Notes: generated by a model from the letters alone, not told the origin. A stretch of 64,000 bases of DNA from JAJRXR01 sp041987545 (GCA_041987545.1 JBHIWH010000010.1:33447-97446); one strand, 5' to 3'; shown: positions 16,465-25,231, counted from the stretch's first letter. Program-made: numbers and translations.

Positions 16465-16515
16465 GGCCCGGTAGGGCCCGGCCGCGGCCCCAAGCGTCCC
16501 CAATCCCGCTCCGAG

Positions 16516-16532
16516 TTGAGACCCAGTCTCAA
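16516..16532 (+). promoter_or_regulatory. Perfect palindromic operator upstream of feoAB
   Basis: TTGAGAC-CCA-GTCTCAA is a perfect 7-bp inverted repeat with a 3-bp centre. It covers the -35 box and most of the spacer of the predicted feo promoter, which is where a repressor would block RNA polymerase. An iron-responsive Fur/DtxR-family regulator is the natural candidate from context; the sequence is not a textbook Fur box. Confidence 0.65.
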
Positions 16533-16544
16533 TGCCGATACGAT
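16516..16544 (+). promoter_or_regulatory. Sigma-70-type promoter of the feo operon
   Basis: TTGAGA (16516-16521) and TACGAT (16539-16544) are spaced by exactly 17 bp. The predicted transcript starts near 16551, about 35 nt before the GTG start of feoA. This rules against an upstream ATG at 16532, which lies inside the promoter. Confidence 0.6.
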
Positions 16545-16585
16545 CCGCGCGTGGGGCGATCGAGCCCCACGACGGAGCCTCCCGC

Positions 16586-16846
16586 GTGCCGACCGCCACC
16601 GCCCCCGCACCCGTTTCGTTGGACCAGCTGCCCCGCGGCGCCACGTGCCGCGTTCAGGGCTCGACGCTCGACTCGGCGGACGCGGCCCTGCTGCGGGCGA
16701 TGGGGCTCCGGCCCGACGCGAGCGTCCGCGTGTGCCGCCTCGGCGAGCCGTGCATCGTGAGCGTCAAGGGCGAGTGCGGCCCAGCGTGCCGCATCGGTCT
16801 GTCGCGACACCTCGCGCGCCGCGTGCTCGTGAGCCCGGCGTCCTGA
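16586..16846 (+). CDS. feoA: Ferrous iron transport protein A
   Basis: 86 aa from GTG at 16586, preceded by GGAG; an ATG at 16532 in frame lies within the promoter and is rejected. FeoA is a small SH3-like cytoplasmic partner of FeoB. Typical features: LDQLPRGATCRV at the start, LLRAMGLRPDASVRVCRLGE in the middle, and a C-terminal RIGLSRHLARRVLV strand. It is 11 bp upstream of feoB, in one operon. Confidence 0.9.
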   Translation: MPTATAPAPVSLDQLPRGATCRVQGSTLDSADAALLRAMGLRPDASVRVCRLGEPCIVSVKGECGPACRIGLSRHLARRVLVSPAS

Positions 16847-16857
16847 GCGCGGGCCGC

Positions 16858-18876
16858 ATGAGCGCCCGCACCGACACGCCCGCACCCCCCGAACCGGCCC
16901 GGCCCGATCCGATCGCCCCGGACTCGGCGACCCGTGTCCTGGCCGTCCTCGGCAACCCCAACGTCGGCAAGACCACGCTCTTCAACCGCCTGTGCGGCCT
17001 CCGCCAGAAGACGTCCAACTTCCCCGGCACGACCCAGGACGCGCGCATCGGCCTGGTGAGTGTCCAAGAGGGAGAGGACGCGGGCGACCTCTGCCTCATC
17101 GACCTGCCCGGGTACTACTCGCTGGACCTGGACGTCGCCGAGTCGAGGCTGTCGCGCGATGTGCTGTCCGGCAAGGTCACGCTCCCGGGCGTCGGCGCGC
17201 CCGAGGCGCAGGTGATCGTGCTGGACGCGACGAACATCGTCCGCAACCTCGTCATGGCGGGCGAGGCGCTGCGCCGGGGGACGCCGACGGTCGTGGTGAT
17301 CAACCTCATCGACGCCGCCCGCCGGCGCGGCATCCACGTGGACACCGGCCGCCTCGCCGATCGTCTCGGCTGCCCGGTGGTCTCGTGCAGCGCGCGCACG
17401 GGCGAGGGCATCGACGACCTCCGGGCCCTGCTCGCCTCGCCCCGCGCCCCCGCCCACGAGCCGCCCGAGGGCATCGACGAGCTCGAGCGCTGGGCCGACC
17501 GGGTCTACGCCGAGGTCGGCACTGACGCGCCGGAGCGCGGGTCGGACCGGCTCACAGACCGACTGGACCGCGCGTTCACGCACCCGGTCCTGGGCGTCGC
17601 GCTGTTCGCCATCGCGATGACCGCCCTGTTCTGGGTCATCTTCCGGCTGGCCGCGTACCCGATGGACTGGATCGACATCTTCTTCGCCACGCTCGGGTCG
17701 GCCGCCCACGACGCGCTGCCCGCCGGCATCCTCCGGGACCTGCTGGTCGATGGCGTCATCGCCGGCGTGGGCGCCACGCTCATCTTCCTGCCCCAGATCT
17801 GCCTGCTCTTCTTCCTGATCTCGCTGCTCGAGGACACGGGGTACCTGGCGCGGGCGGCGTTCGTCATCGACCGCCTGCTGCGGCCGTTCGGCTTGTCGGG
17901 GCACGCGTTCGTGCCGCTGCTCTCGTCGCACGCCTGCGCCCTGCCCGGCATCATGGCGGCCCGCGCGGTCCCCGACCGGCGCGACCGACTCGCGACGATC
18001 CTCGTCGCCCCGTTCATGAGCTGCACCGCGCGCATCCCGGTGTACGTGCTGCTGACGGCGCTGCTGTTCCCGCAGCGCCCGGCGATGCAGGCGGTCGCGT
18101 TCACCGGGTGCTACGCGCTGGGCATCCTCGCCGCCCTGCTCTCGTCACTCGTCGCCCGCCGGACGATCCTCCGGGGCAAGACGCGCCCGATGGCGCTCGA
18201 GCTGCCCGGCTACCGCCTTCCCAGCCTGCGGACCGCGCTGCTCACGACGTGGGACCGGGGCAAGGTCTTCGTCCGCAAAGCGGGCACGCTGATCCTGGGT
18301 ATCTCGATCGTGCTCTGGTGGCTGGGCGAGTACCCGCACGTGCCGCCCCCGCAAGAGGCGACGGCCCTGCGCGCACAAGCCGTTGAGGTCGCGCCGACCG
18401 CGCCCGAGCGCGCCGAGGCCCTCGACGCCGAGGCCGACGCGATCGAGTCGCGGCACGCGGCCCGCAACTCCTTCCTGGGCCGCGCCGGCGCCACGCTCCA
18501 GCCCGTCTTCGAGCCCCTGGGCTACGACCGCCGCCTGACGATCGGCGTGCTCGCCAGCTTCGCCGCCCGCGAGGTCTTCGTCACGACCATGGCCGTCCAG
18601 GTCGTCGGCTCCGACGAGGTCGAGGAGGAGGGAGTCTTCGACGCGCTGGCGACCGCGCGGCGAGACGACGGCGGCCCGATCTTCACCACCGCCACCAGCT
18701 GGTCCCTGCTCGTCTACTACGTCCTGGCGATGCAGTGCCTGCCGACGCTCGTCGTCACCGCCCGCGAGGCCGGCGGCGCCAGGTGGGCCCTGCTCCAGCT
18801 CGCCTGGATGAGCGGCCTGGCCTACCTGCTGGCCATGCTCGTCTACCAGGCGCTCCGCCTGGCCGGGGTCGGGTGA
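16858..18876 (+). CDS. feoB: Ferrous iron transporter FeoB
   Basis: 672 aa. The N-terminal G domain has P-loop GNPNVGKTT (residues 32-40), the switch region NFPGTTQDA and G3 DLPG; G4 reads NLID. The membrane part has the Gate motifs, including LLSSHACALPGIMAAR and APFMSCTARIPVY, with conserved Cys residues, plus several helices. It imports Fe(II) across the inner membrane. A hydrophilic loop of about 50 residues, rich in Ala/Glu (QAVEVAPTAPERAEALDAEA), interrupts the C-terminal half. Its stop overlaps the start of the next gene. Confidence 0.96.
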   Translation: MSARTDTPAPPEPARPDPIAPDSATRVLAVLGNPNVGKTTLFNRLCGLRQKTSNFPGTTQDARIGLVSVQEGEDAGDLCLIDLPGYYSLDLDVAESRLSRDVLSGKVTLPGVGAPEAQVIVLDATNIVRNLVMAGEALRRGTPTVVVINLIDAARRRGIHVDTGRLADRLGCPVVSCSARTGEGIDDLRALLASPRAPAHEPPEGIDELERWADRVYAEVGTDAPERGSDRLTDRLDRAFTHPVLGVALFAIAMTALFWVIFRLAAYPMDWIDIFFATLGSAAHDALPAGILRDLLVDGVIAGVGATLIFLPQICLLFFLISLLEDTGYLARAAFVIDRLLRPFGLSGHAFVPLLSSHACALPGIMAARAVPDRRDRLATILVAPFMSCTARIPVYVLLTALLFPQRPAMQAVAFTGCYALGILAALLSSLVARRTILRGKTRPMALELPGYRLPSLRTALLTTWDRGKVFVRKAGTLILGISIVLWWLGEYPHVPPPQEATALRAQAVEVAPTAPERAEALDAEADAIESRHAARNSFLGRAGATLQPVFEPLGYDRRLTIGVLASFAAREVFVTTMAVQVVGSDEVEEEGVFDALATARRDDGGPIFTTATSWSLLVYYVLAMQCLPTLVVTAREAGGARWALLQLAWMSGLAYLLAMLVYQALRLAGVG

Positions 18877-19025
18877 TGTTCCCGGTCGGCGACTGGCAGT
18901 TCTGGGTCGCGACGCTCGTGGTGGCCGGCGTCGTCGGGCTCGGCGTCCGGCGGTTGCTCCGCCGAAGGGCCCGTCGCCACAAGAAGCCGGTCGCCCTGAC
19001 CATCGAGCGAAGGCGTTCGGGCTGA
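18876..19025 (+). CDS. Small FeoB-linked membrane protein
   Basis: 49 aa. The ATG overlaps the feoB stop (TGATG), a sign of translational coupling. It has one transmembrane helix (FWVATLVVAGVVGLGV) and then a strongly basic tail (RRLLRRRARRHKKP). It sits where many bacteria carry a Cys-rich FeoB-associated membrane protein but has no Cys. Probably an accessory subunit of the transporter; function unproven. Confidence 0.7.
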   Translation: MFPVGDWQFWVATLVVAGVVGLGVRRLLRRRARRHKKPVALTIERRRSG

Positions 19026-19049
19026 GGCGGCGGGCAGTATCATGGGCCC

Positions 19050-19712
19050 ATGGCACTGACCCGCGACCAGATCACCCGCCGCGCGGCCGCCGAGCTCGAG
19101 GACGGCTTCATCGTCAACCTCGGCATCGGCATGCCCACGCTCGTCGCCAACCACATCCCCGACGGGATGGACGTCTGGCTCCAGAGTGAGAACGGACTGC
19201 TCGGCATCGGGCCCTTCCCCAAGGACGCCGACGTGGACGCCGACCTCATCAACGCCGGCAAGCAGACCATCACCGCCCGCAAGGGCGCCAGCTACTTCTC
19301 CTCCGCTGACTCGTTCGCGATGATCCGCGGGGGGCACATCGACATGTGCATCCTGGGCGCGATGGAGATCTCCCAGTCCGGCGACATCGCGAACTGGATG
19401 ATCCCCGGCAAGATGATCAAGGGCATGGGCGGGGCGATGGACTTGGTAGCGGGCGTCAAGAAGGTCGTGGTCACCATGGAGCACTGCTCCAAGAAGGGCG
19501 ACCCCAAGATTGTCCCCGAGTGCACCCTCCCCCTCACGGGCCTGGCCTGCATCGACATGATCATCACCGACCTGTGCGTCCTCGAGTTCGACGCGGACAT
19601 GAACCGCTTCCGCCTGACCGAGCTGGCGCCGGGCGTCACGGTCGACGAGGTCAAGGCCAAGACGACCGCCGAGATCCTGACCGATCGCGAGCCGGTTGAG
19701 ATGCGCGTGTGA
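19050..19712 (+). CDS. scoB: Succinyl-CoA:3-ketoacid (acetoacetate) CoA-transferase, subunit B
   Basis: 220 aa. The beta-subunit signature NLGIGMPTLVANHIP and the catalytic glutamate motif SENGLLGIGP (residues about 45-55) are present, as are GGHIDMCILGAMEISQSGDI and the closing EMRV region. It should pair with ScoA at 10331 to form the acetoacetate:succinyl-CoA transferase. It overlaps the next gene by 4 bp (GTGTGA). Confidence 0.94.
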   Translation: MALTRDQITRRAAAELEDGFIVNLGIGMPTLVANHIPDGMDVWLQSENGLLGIGPFPKDADVDADLINAGKQTITARKGASYFSSADSFAMIRGGHIDMCILGAMEISQSGDIANWMIPGKMIKGMGGAMDLVAGVKKVVVTMEHCSKKGDPKIVPECTLPLTGLACIDMIITDLCVLEFDADMNRFRLTELAPGVTVDEVKAKTTAEILTDREPVEMRV

Positions 19713-20644
19713 CCGCCCAGGCGACCGACACCGTGCTGATGGTCCGCCCGGCCCGGTTCGGGGCCAACCCCGAGACGAGCGCGTCCAACGCATTCCAGTA
19801 CGAGGCGAGCGCCGACGCCGCGGCGGTGGGGGACCTCGCCCGCGAGGAGTTCGACGCCGCGGTCGGCTGCCTCCGCGACGCTGGGGTCCGCGTCATCGTC
19901 GCGGACGACTCGCCGGAGTCCGCGCCCCCGGACGCGGTGTTCCCCAACAACTGGTTCACCACCCACGCCGACGGGCGGGCCGTGCTCTACCCGATGCTCT
20001 CGCCGATCCGCCGACGCGAGCGCCGGCCTCAGCTTCTCGAACAGGTCGCAGCCGAGCAGGGCCTCGACCTCCGCGTCCTGGACTCATGGCTCGTGCGCGC
20101 CCACGAAAACAAGGGCGAGTTCCTCGAGGGCACGGGCTCGCTCGTCCTCGACCGTGTCAACAAGGTCGCGTACGCCTGCCGCTCGCCCCGCACGCACGGG
20201 GTCGCCTTCGACGCGTTCTGCGCCCGCCTCGGCTACCGGGGCGTGCTATTCGACGCGGCCGACGCCGAGGGCCGGGCGTACTACCACACCAACGTCATTA
20301 TGTCCCTGGGCGAGCGCGTCGCCGTCGTTTGCTCGGAGTCGATCGCCGAGGCCGACCGCGGCCGCGTCCACGAGTCCCTCGAGCGGTCCGGGCACACCCG
20401 CATCGACATCACGCGCGACCAGGTCCTGTCGTTCGTCGGCAACATGCTCGAGCTGCGATCCTCGTCCGGCGCCGGCGTAATGGCGATGTCCACGACCGCC
20501 CACGACGCCCTCACACCCGCGCAGCGGGACGCGCTGACCGGCGCCGGGCTCACCCTCGTGCACGCGCCGATCCCGACGATCGAGCGAGTCGGCGGGGGCA
20601 GCCTCCGGTGCATGATCGCCGAGGTCTTCCTGCCCGCGGTCTGA
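19709..20644 (+). CDS. ctlX: Amidinotransferase-family protein CtlX
   Basis: 311 aa from GTG at 19709, overlapping the scoB stop. It belongs to the guanidino-group modifying superfamily (arginine deiminase, DDAH, citrulline-related). Seen: PPDAVFPNNWFTTH (Asn/Asp substrate site), ENKGEFLEGTGSLVLDR, YYHTNVIMSLGE (His) and the C-terminal nucleophile Cys in GGSLRCMIAEVFLP. It probably hydrolyses a guanidino or ureido compound in the cytosol. Coupling to scoB suggests shared expression, not necessarily one pathway. Confidence 0.88.
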   Translation: MTAQATDTVLMVRPARFGANPETSASNAFQYEASADAAAVGDLAREEFDAAVGCLRDAGVRVIVADDSPESAPPDAVFPNNWFTTHADGRAVLYPMLSPIRRRERRPQLLEQVAAEQGLDLRVLDSWLVRAHENKGEFLEGTGSLVLDRVNKVAYACRSPRTHGVAFDAFCARLGYRGVLFDAADAEGRAYYHTNVIMSLGERVAVVCSESIAEADRGRVHESLERSGHTRIDITRDQVLSFVGNMLELRSSSGAGVMAMSTTAHDALTPAQRDALTGAGLTLVHAPIPTIERVGGGSLRCMIAEVFLPAV

Positions 20645-20724
20645 TGGCGCTCGGCGCGGGCCCCGGCGTGGGCTATCCTCTTCTCCGGGCCCCGGGGGGG
20701 CCTGAACACCCAAGGAGAACCGAG

Positions 20725-21135
20725 ATGGCGAACTACCCGATCGAGGACGTGGAGGGCATCGGCCCGTCGTACGGCGAGAAGCTCCGCAAGGCCGGCATCG
20801 ACGATACCGACGCCCTGCTCGCCGCCTGCAAGAGCCCCGCCGACCGCAAGGCTCTGGCCGAGAAGTCCGACATCGGCGACGCGCACATCCTCAAGTGGGC
20901 CAACATGGTGGACCTCTACCGCGTCAAGGGCATCGGCAGCGAGTTCTCCGAGCTGCTGGAGGCCTCGGGCGTGGACACGGTGCCCGAGCTGGCCCAGCGC
21001 AACGCCGCCAACCTCGCCGCCAAGATGGTCGAGGTCAACGACGCGAAGAAGCTGACCCGCCGCGTCCCGACCGAGTCCGAGGTCGCGGGCTGGGTCGAGC
21101 ACGCCAAGACGCTCGGCCGCGCGCTCGAGTACTGA
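20725..21135 (+). CDS. DUF4332 helix-hairpin-helix protein
   Basis: 136 aa, with AAGGAGAA 7 nt upstream of the ATG. Two helix-hairpin-helix-like units (VEGIGPSYGEKLRKAGI and VKGIGSEFSELLEASGV) match the DUF4332 family, which shares the DNA-binding-like fold of the RNA polymerase alpha C-terminal domain. It is cytosolic and stands alone, closed by a strong terminator. Role unknown; non-specific nucleic-acid binding is possible. Confidence 0.85.
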   Translation: MANYPIEDVEGIGPSYGEKLRKAGIDDTDALLAACKSPADRKALAEKSDIGDAHILKWANMVDLYRVKGIGSEFSELLEASGVDTVPELAQRNAANLAAKMVEVNDAKKLTRRVPTESEVAGWVEHAKTLGRALEY

Positions 21136-21162
21136 TCCGGACAGACCTGCTCGGCCAAGAAG

Positions 21163-21195
21163 AAACCGCCCCGGTTGATGCCGGGGCGGTTTTCT
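21163..21195 (+). terminator. Bidirectional Rho-independent terminator
   Basis: A perfect 12-bp stem (AAACCGCCCCGG / CCGGGGCGGTTT) with a 6-nt loop. The T-tract is TTTTCTG rightward and TTTCTTCTT leftward, so it can serve both converging genes (DUF4332 protein and the gene at 21255). Confidence 0.9.
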
Positions 21196-21254
21196 GTTGC
21201 GCGTCGTGCGCCCGCGTGCGTGTGTTGTGCCGCCGCGGGGCGCTGGAAACCCGG

Positions 21255-22025
21255 TCAGGGGACCGCCGGGGCCTCGGCCTCCTCGGCCGCCTCCTCGTCG
21301 TCCGCGCCGCCGGTCACGCTGTCGATTGCTTTCTGGATCTCGTCGGAGACGTCGATCGACGGCGGCTGGGCCGGCACGCCCGCCTCGTCCGCCGCCGCGA
21401 CCGCGTTGGCGATCACCTGTCGCAGCTCCTCGTCCGTGCAGTCCTCGGGCGGCTTGAGATGCAGCTTGAACTGCGGGTGGTCGATGTGCACGCCGCGGCC
21501 CGCGCCGCCGGCGCTCTCGATCGGCTCGAACACGTCCTGGAGCGTCGCCGGCGAGATGCTCTCGTCGAACACGCCCTGCGCCAGCCGCGCCAGGGCGACC
21601 TTGCTCTGCTCCAGCTCCTCGTCGCTCAGGTCCGAGGCCTCGACGAAGTACTCCTCGTGCGCCTCGTACACGATCGCCGCCGGCAGCAACGGGCTCTCGG
21701 CGAGCTTCTCGAAGATCTGCCCCATCTCCTCGAAGGAGATATCCCCGCTCTTGAACCCGGCCGCGAGTTCGTTGATCTGCGCGATGACCTGGGTCTTCTC
21801 CTCGTCGGGCAGGTCGGAGTCCTCGATCAGCTCCGTCGCGACGTTCTGCCCGATGTCCGCGGCCCACCCCTTCCAGCTCATCGCGACGTACACCACCCCG
21901 CCCACGATCAGCACGATGAGCAGCACGAGCACGACCAGGCACCCGATCAGCACCTTCCCGTCGCGCGCCCCACCGGGCGCCGCGACGCCCGCCCCGCCCC
22001 GATTCGCCATCGCCCGCGTCCTCAT
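21255..22025 (-). CDS. Membrane-anchored protein of unknown function
   Basis: 256 aa from the ATG at 22025; AGGGAGG lies about 9 nt upstream. A short cytoplasmic Gly/Ala-rich N-terminus precedes one transmembrane helix (VLIGCLVVLVLLIVLIVGGVVYVAM, in part). The soluble domain (residues about 55-256) is acidic and helical with paired EE motifs (DLPDEEKTQVIAQINELAAG, DLSDEELEQSKVALARLAQG), ending in a low-complexity Ala/Glu/Pro tail. No enzyme motif was found. Confidence 0.75.
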   Translation of the reverse strand: MRTRAMANRGGAGVAAPGGARDGKVLIGCLVVLVLLIVLIVGGVVYVAMSWKGWAADIGQNVATELIEDSDLPDEEKTQVIAQINELAAGFKSGDISFEEMGQIFEKLAESPLLPAAIVYEAHEEYFVEASDLSDEELEQSKVALARLAQGVFDESISPATLQDVFEPIESAGGAGRGVHIDHPQFKLHLKPPEDCTDEELRQVIANAVAAADEAGVPAQPPSIDVSDEIQKAIDSVTGGADDEEAAEEAEAPAVP

Positions 22026-22126
22026 GACGTCCGCCTCCCTTCGCGGGCGCACTCGTCGCGCCCAACTCGTCCACGATGGTATTCGGTTCTCGCGGCCTCC
22101 GCTTTCGCGCACGCTACCATCGCCCC

Positions 22127-23221
22127 ATGACCGGCCCAAAGACCACGCCCCGACGCTGGTTCGACGCGCACCTGGACCTGGGCATGCTCGCCGAGAAGGG
22201 ACGAGACATGCACGCGCCCCTCGACGACTGCCGGGGCGAGCTGCAGCCCGCCGCGGTCACGCTTCCTTCGTTGCGGGACGGCAACGTGCGCGCGTGCCTG
22301 GGCACGATCTTCACCGAGGCCGTCACCGACCCGGCCGCGCCCGACGCCGAGACCGCGCCCCTCGCCTACCCGATCGGCGACGCGGACGCGGCGTACCGCG
22401 CGGGCATGCGCCAGCTCAAGCTATACCAGGCCTGGGCGGGCGCGGGCGTGGTCGATCTCATGCCCCGCCGCGGCGCCGAGCGCGCCACCGCCGACAACGC
22501 CCCCCTCCGCCTCGGCATCCTCGTCGAGTGCGCCGACCCGATCTCGTCGCCCGACGAGCTGGACGCCTGGGCCGACGCGGGCGTCGTCGCCATCGGTATG
22601 GCCTGGTGGCACAAGTCCCGGTACGCCGCGGGCAACGGCGTCGAGGCGGGCTCGGACGACGACGGCCTGACCGACCTCGGCCGCGAGCTGGTCGCGCGCA
22701 TGGACCAGCTCGGCATCGTCCACGACCTCTCGCACCTGTCCCAGCTGAGCACCGAGCAGCTGCTCGAGCTGACCGACGCGCCCGTCATCGCCAGCCACTC
22801 CAACTGCCGCCGGCTCCTGGGCGGCCGCGACAACGAGCAGTGGCAGCGGCACCTGGCCGACGAGACCATCGCCGAGATCGGCCGCCGGGGGGGCGTCGTC
22901 GGGCTCAACCTCGTCCGCAACTTCATCCGCACCGGTCTCGACCGCGACGACCCGACCGACCGGCCGAGCATCGACGAGGCGATCGCCCACGTCGAGCACG
23001 TCTGCGAGGTGATGGGCCACCGCCGGGGCGTGGGCCTGGGCTCGGACATGGACGGCGGGATCACCGCCAACGACCTGCCCGCCGGCATCGACACCCCGAG
23101 CGACCTGGCCAAACTCGCCGACGCGCTCAGCGCCCGCGGCTGGCCCGACGACGACGTCCACGCCTTCGCCTGGGGCACCTGGGCCCGCTTCTGGGGCCTC
23201 GAGAGCGCGCCCGGCGGCTAG
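22127..23221 (+). CDS. Membrane dipeptidase, peptidase family M19
   Basis: 364 aa. The M19 (renal dipeptidase) metal ligands are all present: DAHLD near the start (HxD), Glu in LGILVECADP, His in IVHDLSHLS and in VIASHSNCRRL, and Asp in GLGSDMDGG. The family cleaves dipeptides, including D-residue ones, with two zinc ions. There is no signal peptide, so it is probably cytosolic here despite the family name. Confidence 0.92.
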   Translation: MTGPKTTPRRWFDAHLDLGMLAEKGRDMHAPLDDCRGELQPAAVTLPSLRDGNVRACLGTIFTEAVTDPAAPDAETAPLAYPIGDADAAYRAGMRQLKLYQAWAGAGVVDLMPRRGAERATADNAPLRLGILVECADPISSPDELDAWADAGVVAIGMAWWHKSRYAAGNGVEAGSDDDGLTDLGRELVARMDQLGIVHDLSHLSQLSTEQLLELTDAPVIASHSNCRRLLGGRDNEQWQRHLADETIAEIGRRGGVVGLNLVRNFIRTGLDRDDPTDRPSIDEAIAHVEHVCEVMGHRRGVGLGSDMDGGITANDLPAGIDTPSDLAKLADALSARGWPDDDVHAFAWGTWARFWGLESAPGG

Positions 23222-23306
23222 CCCCAAGCGTCAGCGCGGGGCCCGGTGGGGCCCCATCACACCTGGCCCGTCCGGGTTCGCCGGGGCCCGTCGCTTACGC
23301 TCCGGG

Positions 23307-24335
23307 CTAGTTGCTCGTGCCCGATGCGTCGTGCGCCGCCGCGAGCGACTCGCCGTGCTCGGCGCGGCAGTGCGCGCACCAGAGCGACGCCCGCGCCAGC
23401 ACGCCGGCCTCGCCCTCGGGCCCCATCGCCGCCTGGCCCTGGTGCGCCGCCGGCGGCATGTCCGACAGGCGCGAGAGCATCCGCTCGCGGTACCGGTCCG
23501 GGTACATGCCGTAGTCGGGGTTGTTCTGCGTGTACGCGTACTCGCCGGCGAGCATGCCCTGGATCCGCGCGATCCGCGTGTCCGACGCCGGGTGCGTGCT
23601 GAGCCACTCGGGCGGGCGGGACGCGCCGGCCGAGGCGGCCTTGAGCGTCTCCATCACCAGCTCCTGGCCCTTCGGGTCGTACATGGCCTTGCTCATGTAC
23701 CGCACGCCGAGCATGTCCGCCTCGAGCTCCTCGTCCCGCCCGTACTTGAGCAGCACGATGTTCCCGCCGACGGCCAGCGCCGGGACGCCGATCTGCCCGT
23801 AGCGCCCGAGCGCCGTGTCGTCGCCGGCGACGCCGACCGCGACCGCGCCCGCGGCCAGCGCGACGTTGAAGCCGATCTGCTTGCTCATCCGCTGGTTGCC
23901 GTGACGCGCCGTCACGTGCCCGATCTCGTGCCCGATCACGCCCGCCATCTCGGCCTCGCTACCCAGCTGCTCGGCCAGCCCGCGGGACAGGTACACCTTG
24001 CCCCCGGGCAGCGCGAACGCGTTGATCACGGCCGAGTCCAGCAGCGTGAACTCCCACGGCAGATCGGGCACGCCCTCCTCGACATGGGTGACCAGCTTGG
24101 CGCCGACCTCGTTGACGTACGCCCGCGTCGTCGCGTCGTTGACCTCGCCCCCAAACTGCTGGGTCATCTGGGGGCCGGCCTCGAGCCCGATCGCCCGCTC
24201 CTCCTCCCAGCTGAGCAGCGTGAACGACCGCGCCCCGGTCGCCGGGTTGGTCGAGCACCCGACCTGGGCCGCCGCGCCGACGGAGGCCAGCAGCGTGATG
24301 GAGAGGAGCCGAGCGAGTCCGAGCCGCGTGCGCAT
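23307..24335 (-). CDS. M48-family zinc metalloprotease lipoprotein
   Basis: 342 aa. A lipoprotein signal with lipobox AQVGC (Cys27) is followed by TNPATGARSFTLLSWEEE, typical of M48 (Oma1/BepA/LoiP-like) proteases. The zinc site is HEIGHVTARHG with the third ligand Glu in EELEADMLGVRYM. It is probably periplasmic and linked to outer-membrane or envelope quality control. The C-terminus has an extra tail with CAHC and a Ser/Ala-rich end beyond the protease core. Confidence 0.92.
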   Translation of the reverse strand: MRTRLGLARLLSITLLASVGAAAQVGCSTNPATGARSFTLLSWEEERAIGLEAGPQMTQQFGGEVNDATTRAYVNEVGAKLVTHVEEGVPDLPWEFTLLDSAVINAFALPGGKVYLSRGLAEQLGSEAEMAGVIGHEIGHVTARHGNQRMSKQIGFNVALAAGAVAVGVAGDDTALGRYGQIGVPALAVGGNIVLLKYGRDEELEADMLGVRYMSKAMYDPKGQELVMETLKAASAGASRPPEWLSTHPASDTRIARIQGMLAGEYAYTQNNPDYGMYPDRYRERMLSRLSDMPPAAHQGQAAMGPEGEAGVLARASLWCAHCRAEHGESLAAAHDASGTSN

Positions 24336-24400
24336 GTCGTGCCTCCGAGTCTGAATCCGGGCCCGTGGGCGGGGCGATGCATGAATAGGATCACCCGACC

Positions 24401-25231
24401 ATGCCCGCGACCGATCGTATCACCGCGAGCCAGCAGACGCCCCCCGCCTGGGCCCAGGGCGACTTGGACGCCGTCCACGCGCGGCAGGACAAGGCCCGCC
24501 GCGTCCGCGACATGTTCGCCTCCATCGCCCACGCCTACGACCTGAACAACCGCGTCCACTCCATGTGGCGCGACCAGGCCTGGCGCCGGGCGGCGGTCCG
24601 GGCCGCCGGCGTCTCCGCGACCGACCGCGTCCTCGACGCCGCCTGCGGGACGGGCGACCTCTCCCAGGCGTTTGCCGCCTCCCGGGCGCGCGAGGTCGTC
24701 GGTCTCGACTTCACCGACAAGATGCTCGAACACGCGCGCGACAAGCAGACCCGCCTCGACCCCGCCCACGCCGCCAAGCTCTCGTACATCCAGGGCGACG
24801 CCCAGGACCTGCCCTTCGGCGACGCCGAGTTCGACGTCGTCTCCATCGCATTCGGCATCCGCAACGTGCAGGAGCCGGCCCGCGCCCTGGCCGAGTTTGC
24901 GCGCGTGCTTCGGCCAGGCGGGCGCCTGGTCATCCTGGAGTTCCACGCGCCGCCCAACCCGGTCGTCCGGCGCCTCAACGCCTTCTACTGCGGCTGGCTC
25001 ATGCCCAGGACCGCCGCCCTCCTCGCCCGCGACCGATCGGGCGCGTACGCCTACCTGCCCAAGTCGGTCGGCCAGTTCATGGACGCGGCCGCCCTCCGCG
25101 ACGCCATCACCGCCGCCGGCTTCCGGGACGCGACCTCCAGGCCCATGACCCTCGGGGTGTGCGTCTGCCACCGGGCGGTCCGAGAAGGCGCGGCCGACCC
25201 CGCGTCGAACCACCCAGCGCCGGTCCAATAA
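24401..25231 (+). CDS. ubiE: Demethylmenaquinone/ubiquinone C-methyltransferase
   Basis: 276 aa. The SAM-binding motif I is VLDAACGTGDLS, with the family signatures YDLNNRVHSMWRDQAWR near the start and SIAFGIRNVQEPARALAE-like motif in the middle. It methylates the quinone ring in menaquinone (menG role) or ubiquinone synthesis; planctomycetes generally use menaquinone, so menG is the likely role. A 15-residue C-terminal extension is disordered. Divergent from the M48 protease. Confidence 0.93.
   Translation: MPATDRITASQQTPPAWAQGDLDAVHARQDKARRVRDMFASIAHAYDLNNRVHSMWRDQAWRRAAVRAAGVSATDRVLDAACGTGDLSQAFAASRAREVVGLDFTDKMLEHARDKQTRLDPAHAAKLSYIQGDAQDLPFGDAEFDVVSIAFGIRNVQEPARALAEFARVLRPGGRLVILEFHAPPNPVVRRLNAFYCGWLMPRTAALLARDRSGAYAYLPKSVGQFMDAAALRDAITAAGFRDATSRPMTLGVCVCHRAVREGAADPASNHPAPVQ

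Noticed and set aside
16516..16532. Calling the palindrome a canonical Fur box
   Set aside because: Sequence departs from the AT-rich Fur consensus; only an unnamed iron-regulator site can be supported.
16532..16585. ATG at 16532 as the feoA start
   Set aside because: It lies within the promoter and before the expected transcript start; GTG 16586 has a ribosome binding site.
21175..22080. N-terminal part of a 711-codon plus-strand frame before the M19 gene
   Set aside because: Complement of the minus-strand membrane protein at 21255; the M19 gene itself is in another frame.
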